Below, piece by piece: positions 1 to 6,108 of a stretch of 6,527 nt of DNA. The stretch is from Gammaproteobacteria bacterium (GTDB lineage: Bacteria > Pseudomonadota > Gammaproteobacteria > Pseudomonadales > Azotimanducaceae). Position 1 is the stretch's first letter. The number at the start of each line of letters is the position of its first letter. The position numbers and the translations under genes were made by a program. A model generated the notes under the pieces. It made no database searches. It worked only from the letters and a program-made list of their open reading frames with translations, and was not told where the DNA came from. The DNA lies in the NCBI GenBank assembly GCA_002712135.1, contig PASO01000049.1, positions 33,975-40,501 of the forward strand. The letters run 5' to 3'.

Positions 1-156
1 CGGGGTTGCTTCCTCAGATTTAAGGAATTCCTCGATGGTTGGTCGATAACGCTCCGCATTGGGGTAGGATGCAGCGAGAGCAGATTGGGCTAAGAGTACA
101 AGCCAAAATACCGTAACCCAATTCCTGTATAGCCTATGAGCAATGAACGAACACAT
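1..156 (-). CDS. Secreted protein, N-terminal part only (possible SGNH/GDSL-type hydrolase)
   Basis: This is the first 52 codons of a gene that leaves the window at its left edge, starting at the ATG at 156-154. The product begins MCSFIAHRLYRNW, followed by a hydrophobic stretch at residues 13-24 and a good signal-peptidase I site after SALA (cleavage near residue 28/29), so it should be exported by Sec. The mature start (SYPNAERYRPTIEEFLKSEE, then ATP) resembles the segment just before the GSSSI catalytic block of secreted SGNH/GDSL esterases, where 'ARF-x-x-x-I-x-x-F...PPP' is common. The catalytic block itself lies outside the window, so the family call is an inference. The gene begins 20 bases after the stop of the 177-848 gene, so the two are probably co-transcribed. 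No strong ribosome binding site is visible. The reading frame and signal peptide are solid; the enzyme class is a guess. Confidence 0.7.
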   Translation of the reverse strand, partial: MCSFIAHRLYRNWVTVFWLVLLAQSALAASYPNAERYRPTIEEFLKSEEATP

Positions 157-176
157 TGTTGTCGAGACGATAGTTG

Positions 177-848
177 TTACATGTCGATGGCAAGGAGTTT
201 GATAAAATCTTTCTTCTGCTCGTCGTTCATCTCGTCAAAGATGGGCACGCGCATTTCTGTAACAGGCCAGTCTGCAAATTCAGGAGACTGAATCTGCATC
301 GTTGCGGCAATGTTGTGCAGGCCATTACCTTCTTCCGAACCCGCCATCAGTGGTCCACTGACGGTATCGGGCCACCACATTTCTGAAGGTTGCTCCTCAC
401 TATAGGGGTTTTTGCAGCCGACATATTTTTCTATAGCCTCGCGCATGGCGCGTTCACCTTCGCCACGTTTTCGACCACCTTCTTTTCCATAGAACGCGCC
501 TGATTGATTACAGAGAGCCGCCCACCTGGCGCGAATGTGAAAGCCGCGAATAGCGAGGGCCTCCTCGGGCTCACCATCACCGCCCCAGACCTTGCCGTCT
601 TTAACAATGATGTAGTAACCGGCCTTCTCTCGGCCACCTTCCATCAGGCGGGCTGGTGGATGTGTGTAGCATTCGGTAAATGCCCACTCGAAGTCATCTG
701 GTATATCTGCTGTTTCAAGAATTTTAACTGCCGCCGAAGCGCAGGCTTCACCCCAGGCCTTGGAGCCAAATTCACCTTCCTTTTTGAGTGTGGACATATC
801 GATTACATACATTGTTGTGCTCTTCGATTTTTTACGAACTGGAAACAT
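177..848 (-). CDS. Hypothetical cytosolic protein, family not recognised
   Basis: I do not recognise this protein. It is 223 residues from the ATG at 848-846, or 211 residues (177-812) from the ATG at 812-810. The inner start has GAAGAG seven bases upstream; the outer has GAAGAAG six bases upstream, but that lies within a small inverted repeat (851-866). A third in-frame Met (residue 18, MSTLKKEGEF) has no ribosome site. There is no signal peptide or membrane segment. On the 223 numbering there are four cysteines (36, 60, 113, 145) and many tryptophans, including a WWP at 158-160. Residues 77-95 look like a beta hairpin with Gly turns (GYYIIVKDGKVWGGDGEPE). Residues 119-143 are a highly charged, probably helical stretch rich in Lys, Arg and Glu. 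The C-terminal 30 residues are acidic and also probably helical. It lies upstream of the secreted protein at 1-156 and divergent from the kinase gene. That it is a real gene is supported by length, coherent composition and operon-like spacing; function is unknown. Confidence 0.75.
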   Translation of the reverse strand: MFPVRKKSKSTTMYVIDMSTLKKEGEFGSKAWGEACASAAVKILETADIPDDFEWAFTECYTHPPARLMEGGREKAGYYIIVKDGKVWGGDGEPEEALAIRGFHIRARWAALCNQSGAFYGKEGGRKRGEGERAMREAIEKYVGCKNPYSEEQPSEMWWPDTVSGPLMAGSEEGNGLHNIAATMQIQSPEFADWPVTEMRVPIFDEMNDEQKKDFIKLLAIDM

Positions 849-997
849 AGCACACTTCTTCGTGTGGTCGTTGGGGATAGACGTTTTTATATCCTAGCTC
901 ACTAAAATGTTAGAGATTTGTCAGAAACACTTGTAAAAGCTGCGTATTTTTTCCATTGTTTTGATCGTCCTTCTGTTTAACGCACTTTCTCGGGAAT
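849..997. promoter_or_regulatory. Divergent intergenic region between the 177-848 gene and the histidine kinase gene
   Basis: About 150 AT-rich bases separate two outward-facing genes, so promoters for both directions are expected here. On the minus strand TATAAA at 891-886 would serve as a -10 element for the leftward gene, but no convincing -35 sits 16-18 bases before it. On the plus strand TTGTCA at 918-923 resembles a -35, but the bases 17 downstream are a poor -10. TTGTCA and TTGTAA (931-936) repeat with a 13-base period, which is not the 10-11 base spacing usual for OmpR-type sites. A short perfect inverted repeat, CACAC-TTCTTC-GTGTG (851-866), covers the region just before the outer start of the leftward gene. 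None of these elements is strong enough to call alone. Confidence 0.4.
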
Positions 998-2650
998 ATG
1001 ATCGCGTCATTACGCTTAAGAGAGAAATTCAGAACTACTGTGATTGCTGGGATGTTGCTGGCCAGTCTACTTATGATTGGCCTATTGACTCACCAGACCT
1101 ACATTGCGGTAACAACCCAGCAAAAACTCGTCGAGGATGTTCTAAAAGACTATTCTTCACTCGCTGCAGACGAGTTTGTTCGTCGCAGTGCCTCTGTCTT
1201 AAACAATGGTTTTTACCCCTTGCTGGCTTACCTGATACGTGCACCCGTGGACAGGCCGCTTCCCAGTACCGAACTTTTCAAGCAGAAAAAACGCACTGGA
1301 GTCTCAGACGTAGACAAAGGATTAGAGTTGGCGCACAGTTTTTTTCGCTACAGTCCCGCAACAGATTATCTGGAGATGACTGATTCACCTCCCCCTGAGT
1401 TCATCACCAGGCAGTTGTTGGCGGAGCTACAATCGATAGAGGTAGACCGTAGCCCGGGCAAGTTTGTAGAAACATTCCATAGAAAAGCCGATGAGCACTA
1501 CAATTTCATCTACTCCATGTTCGACGCAGAAAATGGACGGTTGATTATAGGCGTCTGGATCAATAACGAAAAAGCATTGGGTTGGCTAGAGCGTTTAGTG
1601 ACGTCCAGGCCCTTGCTGCCTGGTTCGTTGACTGATGGCAAGCTAGTGAACGAAAGTATTTTTGTAAAGCTGCTCAGCGGCGAGGACGTGATTTATACCC
1701 AGGGGATATTTAAACCGGATAGTTTGTTGATCGATCGTACTTTCGATGATGAATCTTATGCGATCTATGGTGACATGAGACTGGTACTGGGAATTGATCC
1801 AGAGGTAGGGGCATCGCTCATTATTGGTGGCCTACCCGAGGCACGCTTACCATTTATCTACGGGGACTTGGTTGCTGTATTCGGCGGTCTTTGGTTTATC
1901 GCAGCATTGTTGATAGTGATTGCCCTGGTGCTGCTCTATAAGGAACGCTCGATGGCTTATCTCCGTGCTGATTTTGTGTCTCGGGTTTCTCATGAGTTGC
2001 GAACACCTCTCGCCCAGATCATGATGTTTGCGCAGACCCTTATGTTAGGGAGGATGCGTACAGAAGAAGATCGTCAACGATCGCTGGAGGTGATCGACAA
2101 GGAGGCGCAGCGATTATCTCATCTGGTTGACAATATTCTGCAGTTTTCTCGAGTTGAGCGGGGTCAGACCGAAGTCAATATCGTAAGTCAGCCTCTTTAT
2201 CCTCTTGTTAGAGCGGTTGCTGATCAATTTCGACCAATGATGAGTGATGGTCAATTAGTGATTACCAGCGAGATTGGTGATGACGTCGAAGTTAAGCTCG
2301 ACGTTGATGCTTTTACGCAGATGTTTGTAAATCTGCTGGATAATGCCGTGAAGTTCAGTCCAATGGGTGAGAACGTTGATATAAATCTATCTCGCAGCGT
2401 TGGCCTGATAAATGTGGCGATTGAAGACCGGGGACCTGGTGTTTCCGAGGAAGAAAAGCGCCGTATTTGGGAGCCGTACTATCGTTCTCACGATGTCTCG
2501 AAAAAAGCGGTTGGCGGCACAGGTATTGGTCTTGCGGTCGTTAATGAACTAGCGCGGCTGCAGACCGCATATGTCAGTATGACCGAGAGAAAAGGTGGTG
2601 GATCCCGGTTTATAATCGGATTTGAGGCAGTACAAGAGAGTACAACGTGA
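998..2650 (+). CDS. Membrane sensor histidine kinase with large extracytoplasmic sensor domain
   Basis: This 550-residue inner-membrane kinase should sense an external or envelope signal, autophosphorylate on His and pass phosphate to the regulator encoded next. A short basic N-terminus is followed by membrane helix 1 (about 13-31), an extracytoplasmic domain of about 255 residues (33-288) with no motif I recognise, and membrane helix 2 (about 291-314). No clear HAMP linker follows: the HisKA domain begins within about ten residues (near 322), with the H-box SHELRTPL and phospho-acceptor His332. The HATPase_c domain has the N-box (NLLDNAVKFS, Asn445 and Asn449), G1 DRGPG (477-481), F-box WEPYYRS (491-497) and G2 GGTGIGL (506-512). 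All catalytic motifs are intact. The ATG at 998 is the only reasonable start, since an in-frame stop lies at 962-964; its ribosome site is poor (GGGA two bases away). The last four bases overlap the regulator start (GTGA), implying coupled translation. The ligand cannot be told from sequence. Confidence 0.95.
   Translation: MIASLRLREKFRTTVIAGMLLASLLMIGLLTHQTYIAVTTQQKLVEDVLKDYSSLAADEFVRRSASVLNNGFYPLLAYLIRAPVDRPLPSTELFKQKKRTGVSDVDKGLELAHSFFRYSPATDYLEMTDSPPPEFITRQLLAELQSIEVDRSPGKFVETFHRKADEHYNFIYSMFDAENGRLIIGVWINNEKALGWLERLVTSRPLLPGSLTDGKLVNESIFVKLLSGEDVIYTQGIFKPDSLLIDRTFDDESYAIYGDMRLVLGIDPEVGASLIIGGLPEARLPFIYGDLVAVFGGLWFIAALLIVIALVLLYKERSMAYLRADFVSRVSHELRTPLAQIMMFAQTLMLGRMRTEEDRQRSLEVIDKEAQRLSHLVDNILQFSRVERGQTEVNIVSQPLYPLVRAVADQFRPMMSDGQLVITSEIGDDVEVKLDVDAFTQMFVNLLDNAVKFSPMGENVDINLSRSVGLINVAIEDRGPGVSEEEKRRIWEPYYRSHDVSKKAVGGTGIGLAVVNELARLQTAYVSMTERKGGGSRFIIGFEAVQESTT
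2636..2650 (+). promoter_or_regulatory. Ribosome binding site and GTGA start/stop overlap for the response regulator
   Basis: GAGAG at 2636-2640 lies six bases before a GTG at 2647, inside the last codons of the kinase gene. GTG overlaps the kinase stop as GTGA. The next in-frame ATG would remove the first 39 residues, including the acidic pocket residues Glu8 and Asp9, so GTG must be the true start. Confidence 0.75.
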
Positions 2651-3327
2651 CGAACATTTTAATCGTCGAAGACAGCGAAGATCTTGCTTTTGGATTACGT
2701 AATAACCTTGAGTTTGAAGGATACGATGTATCCGTAGTCCATGATGGGAAAACGGGTTTGGAAATGGCGACGAGTAATCCACCGGATCTAATGATTCTCG
2801 ATCTGACGTTACCAGAGCTGGATGGATTGAATGTACTGGAGCGAATACGCAAGACGGGGAGCAAGCTTCCAATACTTTTGCTTACCGCTCGTCAGGAAGA
2901 GGTCGATAAGGTTCGCGGACTGAAATTAGGAGCAGATGACTACGTCACCAAACCTTTTGGGTTGATGGAGTTGCTGGCAAGGGTCGAAGCACTGCTGCGT
3001 CGCAGCGGGGGAGAACCATACCCTGAAGTAATCAAGGTTGGTGAGCTGGAAATCGATGTAGCAGCGCGCATCGTACTTAAAGGTGGTGAGCGGGTTGATT
3101 TGGCACCTCGTGAGCTGGATTTATTGCTGGCGCTGATTGAGCATAAGGGTCGAGTGGTATCCAGACAGCATCTCCTTTCCGAAGTTTGGGGGCACCAGGG
3201 GCAGGTGGTTACCCGCACAGTAGATACTCATATCGCCGAACTTCGCCGAAAACTGGAGCCTGACACTAGAAAGCCCAGTTATATTCAGACCGCGCGAAAG
3301 GCGGGGTATCGCTTCGAAGCTCCTTAA
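2647..3327 (+). CDS. OmpR/PhoB-family DNA-binding response regulator
   Basis: This is a 226-residue transcription regulator, the usual length for the OmpR/PhoB family, and almost certainly the partner of the kinase encoded just upstream. The receiver domain (about 1-118) has all the expected residues: acidic pocket Glu8 and Asp9, phospho-acceptor Asp52 in LDLTLPELDG, Thr80, Tyr99 and Lys102 in TKPF. A winged-helix Trans_reg_C domain (about 128-225) follows, with LAPRELDLLLALIEHKG leading to the transactivation loop, the recognition helix around RTVDTHIAELRRKLE (190-204) and the terminal wing GYRF. It starts with GTG in a four-base overlap with the kinase gene, so expression of the two is coupled. 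Phosphorylation should drive dimerisation and binding to tandem promoter repeats. The target genes are unknown: the neighbouring FAH-GST-SYLF unit is a plausible target by position, as is the operon itself, but no clear tandem direct-repeat site was seen upstream of either. Confidence 0.96.
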   Translation: MTNILIVEDSEDLAFGLRNNLEFEGYDVSVVHDGKTGLEMATSNPPDLMILDLTLPELDGLNVLERIRKTGSKLPILLLTARQEEVDKVRGLKLGADDYVTKPFGLMELLARVEALLRRSGGEPYPEVIKVGELEIDVAARIVLKGGERVDLAPRELDLLLALIEHKGRVVSRQHLLSEVWGHQGQVVTRTVDTHIAELRRKLEPDTRKPSYIQTARKAGYRFEAP

Positions 3328-3345
3328 CAGCAAAGCTCTTAGCTG

Positions 3346-3366
3346 ATTCCACGGATAGCGTGGCAT
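3346..3366 (+). terminator. Weak hairpin after the two-component operon
   Basis: CCACG-gatag-CGTGG (3349-3363) is a perfect five-base stem, extendable outward by two pairs past one mismatch. It lies about 20 bases after the regulator stop codon, a natural place for a terminator. There is no T-run after it, so an intrinsic terminator is doubtful. Confidence 0.25.
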
Positions 3367-3651
3367 TGAGTTAATATAAGGAAGATGGGCAGTTGGGCGA
3401 AAACATGTCGCTCTCGTGCTTGATATTTACTACGGCAGGCCAAGATACCCGTACATCAAAAGCTAAGTTTAATTCATGCCGATAAACCACTTGTTACCAA
3501 TAATTTCAACTCACAAAACAGTCACTACGGGATACGTACGCCCGCGATTCGTGAGCCTTACATTCTCATGCAAGAGCCTAGGGGAGTGTGCTGGATCGCA
3601 GAGTGACGAAAAGCTGTAACGGTTAATAAATACAGTGCTCGCGGATAAGAC

Positions 3652-3664
3652 GATAATTATTATC
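3652..3664. promoter_or_regulatory. Perfect palindrome resembling a Fur-box core
   Basis: GATAAT-T-ATTATC is a perfect 6-1-6 inverted repeat. It matches the inner 13 positions of the 7-1-7 Fur-box model (tGATAATnATTATCa), with only the two outermost bases differing. It lies about 170 bases before the FAH-family start. That is far for a simple repressor site unless transcription begins nearby, but the GATAAT itself could serve as a -10 element. The match is seen directly; binding by Fur is inference. A 13-base AT-rich palindrome can occur by chance. Confidence 0.35.
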
Positions 3665-3825
3665 CTTCACTGATTAGAAAGCCTTGAACGCTCCGACATG
3701 ATTCTTCAGATGGCCGACAACTATCTTTTGTGTCAGGGTACTCTGCCCGAAATCATGTGGGTACGCCTAAAGCAGTCGGTCGCGCAGATGTTGTGCCTCT
3801 AGTAAACTACTCACTGCCATTATTT

Positions 3826-3832
3826 GGGAGAG
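3826..3832 (+). promoter_or_regulatory. Ribosome binding site of the FAH-family gene
   Basis: GGGAGAG ends three bases before the ATG at 3836 (GGGAG is five bases away). It decides the start: the in-frame TTG at 3824 would overlap this site and add only MGES, so it is rejected. Confidence 0.75.
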
Positions 3833-3835
3833 TCT

Positions 3836-4522
3836 ATGAGCTACGTAATCGAGCCACCTGAAACTATTGAGTTGCCCGTAAAAGGAGGTGGTGTTTTCCC
3901 TTTACATCAGGTTTATTGCGTGGGAAGGAACTACGCTGACCATGCGGTAGAAATGGGAGGTGATCCTGATAAGGAATTGCCATTTTTCTTTATGAAACCC
4001 GCTTATGCAGTCCTCGGTAGTGGCAGTGAGATGGAATACCCGCCCTTATCTTCCGATGTACATCATGAGGTGGAACTCGTTGTGGCCCTAGCCCGGGGTG
4101 GGCGAGATGTATCAGTAGAGGATGCGATGGAATTGGTGTATGGGTATGGCGTGGGGATAGATATGACAAGGCGTGATCTGCAGGCTGAAGCCAAAGAAAA
4201 GAGTCGACCGTGGGAAGCAGGGAAGGTATTTCTTCATGCAGCGCCTTGCTCAGATATCGTCTCCATAGAGGAAACCGGCGAGATTAACGACGCGGCTATC
4301 TCTCTTAGTATCAATGGCGAAATTCGTCAGGACGGTAATGTCAATCAACTGGTCTGGAAAGTGCCGGAAGTGATATCCCGTCTCTCTGCGTTATTCAGTC
4401 TACGTTCAGGTGATTTGATTTTTACTGGCACTCCAGCGGGCGTTGGCCCGATAAGGCGAGGCGATGATATTAGAGCAAGCCTCGCTGGCGTGGGTGAGCT
4501 TTCAATATTGGTAAGTGGGTAA
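3836..4522 (+). CDS. Fumarylacetoacetate hydrolase family protein, fumarylpyruvate-hydrolase-like
   Basis: The 228-residue product is a complete single-domain member of the FAH superfamily, whose enzymes cleave C-C bonds of acylpyruvates using Mg2+ or Mn2+. The N-terminal block CVGRNYADHAVEMG (28-41), then PFFFMKPAYAV (49-59), is typical of fumarylpyruvate hydrolase (NagK), the last enzyme of the glutathione-dependent gentisate pathway. Metal-ligand positions are present: Glu78 and Glu80 in HHEVEL, and Asp109 in GVGIDMTRRDLQ. Lys130 in GKVF and the TGTPAGVG loop (197-204) match the family active site. It is cytosolic. The last base of its TAA stop is the first base of the next gene's ATG, so it is translationally coupled to a GST-family gene. 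Since FAH-fold hydrolases also act on other substrates (oxaloacetate, acylpyruvates), NagK-like activity is a best guess; no dioxygenase gene is in view. Family confidence is very high, substrate confidence low. Confidence 0.95.
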   Translation: MSYVIEPPETIELPVKGGGVFPLHQVYCVGRNYADHAVEMGGDPDKELPFFFMKPAYAVLGSGSEMEYPPLSSDVHHEVELVVALARGGRDVSVEDAMELVYGYGVGIDMTRRDLQAEAKEKSRPWEAGKVFLHAAPCSDIVSIEETGEINDAAISLSINGEIRQDGNVNQLVWKVPEVISRLSALFSLRSGDLIFTGTPAGVGPIRRGDDIRASLAGVGELSILVSG

Positions 4523-5496
4523 TGAGTCAAAACTATACGATTTATGGAGGACCGCTTTCTTATTTCAGCCGTAAGCTTCAGGCGGCTATGATTTTTTATG
4601 GCGCTGATTTTACATTTGCTGAGAAAAGACAGAACGATTCGGAGTTGATCGAAACACGATCAGGAACTCACCAGGTTCCAGTTCTACACACGCCTGAAAA
4701 CTGGATGATTGCAGATACGACGCCAATCATACGGATGCTTGATACCCGTTTTCCAGGGCGAGAAATGTTTCCGCCCGGACCGTTGGGTATATTGACGCAC
4801 ATCTTGGAAGAGTACTTTGATGAATGGATTGCTCGCACCATGGTGCACTATCGATGGCATTATAAAGAGAGCGCTGAATTTGCGTCCATGGCGATTGCTT
4901 TGGGGGACCAGCGGGCGGCTGCCACCGTGCGGGGCTGGGGACCGAGGGCATGTAGGGCTACCGGAACCGAAAGTGAGATACAACAGGAGCAGGCGGAACT
5001 TGAGTACATTCGTATAGTTGAAGCAATGGACGAACAACTGCAGGAATCGCGATATTTACTTGGCGACAGACCATCTGCGGTGGATTGCATTGTGCTGGGT
5101 GGGCTGTGGGCCCATACTAACAATGACCCAACTCCTAAAAAGATGATGGCAAACTACCCGCGAGTGACTGATTGGGCTGATAGCGCCTCGGATTGGGATG
5201 GGTCTGGTGAATTAGTTCCGTTCCCAGAGTCGACAACCTTTGCGAATTTTATCCTGAATGAAATTAGGGGTACTTATTTGCCTTTTGTGACGGCAAATTG
5301 TGCGGCAGTAAAAGCGGGCGCGAAAGCGTTTCACGCTAATATCTATGGTGAGGCGGTAAGCTTCCTGACAAGAGCTTATCCCGAACAGTCCCGCCAAATG
5401 ATTTTGCATGCAATAGAACAGCTTGTAAGCGACGAACAGTATTTGGTTGCAGATTGGCTGGCATCTAAAAAACTAGCAACGTGTTTTGGAGAGTGA
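4522..5496 (+). CDS. Glutathione S-transferase family protein, long form with C-terminal extension
   Basis: This 324-residue protein is about 100 residues longer than a standard cytosolic GST. Residues 4-80 form the thioredoxin-like GST_N domain: YTIYGGPLSYFSRKL at the first strand and helix, the cis-proline motif VPVL (52-55) and the glutathione gamma-glutamyl site ADTTPI (64-69). Residues about 88-220 form an all-helical GST_C domain ending in LLGDRPSAVDCIVLGGLWAH, with the N-capping S-A-V-D at 185-188. Residues about 225-324 are extra, with FPESTTFANFIL and GAKAFHANIYGEAVSFL as recognisable pieces; I associate this extension with a bacterial subgroup of about 320 residues. There is no Cys at the active-site start and no SSC motif of zeta-class maleylpyruvate/maleylacetoacetate isomerases; Ser13, Tyr14 and Ser16 are candidate catalytic residues. 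The ATG overlaps the preceding stop (TAATG) with only a weak ribosome site. The substrate is unknown: detoxification, or isomerisation linked to the FAH-family neighbour, is possible. Confidence 0.92.
   Translation: MSQNYTIYGGPLSYFSRKLQAAMIFYGADFTFAEKRQNDSELIETRSGTHQVPVLHTPENWMIADTTPIIRMLDTRFPGREMFPPGPLGILTHILEEYFDEWIARTMVHYRWHYKESAEFASMAIALGDQRAAATVRGWGPRACRATGTESEIQQEQAELEYIRIVEAMDEQLQESRYLLGDRPSAVDCIVLGGLWAHTNNDPTPKKMMANYPRVTDWADSASDWDGSGELVPFPESTTFANFILNEIRGTYLPFVTANCAAVKAGAKAFHANIYGEAVSFLTRAYPEQSRQMILHAIEQLVSDEQYLVADWLASKKLATCFGE
5488..5493 (+). promoter_or_regulatory. Ribosome binding site of the SYLF-domain gene
   Basis: GGAGAG inside the last codons of the GST gene lies seven bases before the ATG at 5501. 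It shows the true start is 5501 and not the in-frame TTG at 5486, which would place non-signal residues (MESDF) before the signal peptide and overlap this site. Confidence 0.75.
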
Positions 5497-5500
5497 TTTT

Positions 5501-6076
5501 ATGACATTACTTCGTGCGATATTTGCGTCATTGATGTTTTCCCTCTCAGCTTTTGCTGATAACTTCAACGGAACGATTGACCTCTTTGAGTCGTCGCCCA
5601 ATGTTAAACCATTTTTTGAAAGCGCCTACGGCTATGCTGTTTTTCCCACCGTAAGGAAAGGTGCTCTAGGTATTGGTGGTGCCTATGGTAAAGGCAAGGT
5701 TTACGTCGATGATCAGGTGATTGGAACGATAACTCTTAGGAAACTATCATTTGGACTGCAGGTGGGCGGGCAGGCTTTTAGTGAAATCGTTTTTCTTAAG
5801 GACCGGCGAGCGTTTGAAGAATTTACCGGAGGAACTTATGAGTTCGAAGCCAGTGCGTCGGCAGTCGCTATCACTGCTGGTGCACAGGCCCAGATGGGCA
5901 CGATGGGTGATACGGCGGGTGCTAGTACAGGGCCTTCCACGGGAGAGCATGCGGAGACTTCGTACAACCGCGGAACCGCTGTGTTCGTCCATACCCTAGG
6001 TGGTTTGATGTTCGAAGCTGCCGTTGGTAGGCAAAAGTTCAAGTTCACGCCGCTTAGCGAAGAGAGCGATATCTAG
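5501..6076 (+). CDS. Secreted lipid-binding SYLF-domain (Ysc84-like) protein
   Basis: The 191-residue protein opens with a Sec signal peptide: a hydrophobic run at residues 3-18 and the cleavage site SAFA|D after residue 19, with no lipobox cysteine, so a soluble periplasmic form is expected. The rest is a complete bacterial SYLF domain. FFESAYGYAVFPTVRKGALG (38-57) is the hallmark block, followed by GIGGAYGKGKVYV (57-69), the FGLQVGGQAFSEIVFL core (84-99) and AVAITAGAQAQ (121-131). The domain closes with GGLMFEAAVGRQKFKFTPL (167-185). The family binds phosphoinositides in eukaryotes (Ysc84/SH3YL1); bacterial members are secreted and their role is not well defined, with envelope or lipid binding assumed. 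It starts four bases after the GST stop with its ribosome site inside that gene, so the FAH, GST and SYLF genes almost certainly form one transcript. No clear terminator follows. Confidence 0.94.
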   Translation: MTLLRAIFASLMFSLSAFADNFNGTIDLFESSPNVKPFFESAYGYAVFPTVRKGALGIGGAYGKGKVYVDDQVIGTITLRKLSFGLQVGGQAFSEIVFLKDRRAFEEFTGGTYEFEASASAVAITAGAQAQMGTMGDTAGASTGPSTGEHAETSYNRGTAVFVHTLGGLMFEAAVGRQKFKFTPLSEESDI

Positions 6077-6108
6077 TTCCGTTCAACTCAACTACACAAG
6101 CTTACAAA

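Larger units (their letters stand above)
3328..3835. other. Gene-poor intergenic stretch of about 500 bases
   Basis: No credible gene is visible on either strand between the response regulator and the FAH-family gene. One plus-strand frame stays open for about 60 codons (3424-3600) with no ribosome site and no recognisable motif; I take it as chance or as unrecognisable gene debris. The stretch holds a weak hairpin just after the regulator (3346-3366) and a perfect 13-base palindrome (3652-3664), listed separately. The promoter of the downstream three-gene unit must lie here, but no good -35/-10 pair stands out. No tRNA-like arms or sRNA-type terminator (stem plus T-run) was found. Confidence 0.6.

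Noticed and set aside
918..936. TTGTCA/TTGTAA repeat as a tandem site for the response regulator
   Set aside because: The 13-base period does not fit the 10-11 base spacing of OmpR-type tandem sites, and the repeat is only five matching bases.
3424..3600. 60-codon open stretch in the long intergenic region
   Set aside because: No good start, no ribosome site and no familiar motif; a run of this length is within chance.
3824..3835. TTG start for the FAH-family gene
   Set aside because: It would overlap the GGGAGAG ribosome site that sits correctly for the ATG at 3836.
4684..5037. Long antisense open frames opposite the GST gene
   Set aside because: They run opposite a clearly conserved GST domain and have no motifs or ribosome sites; shadow frames.
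5486..5500. TTG start for the SYLF gene
   Set aside because: It overlaps the GGAGAG ribosome site and adds acidic residues in front of the signal peptide; the ATG at 5501 fits better.
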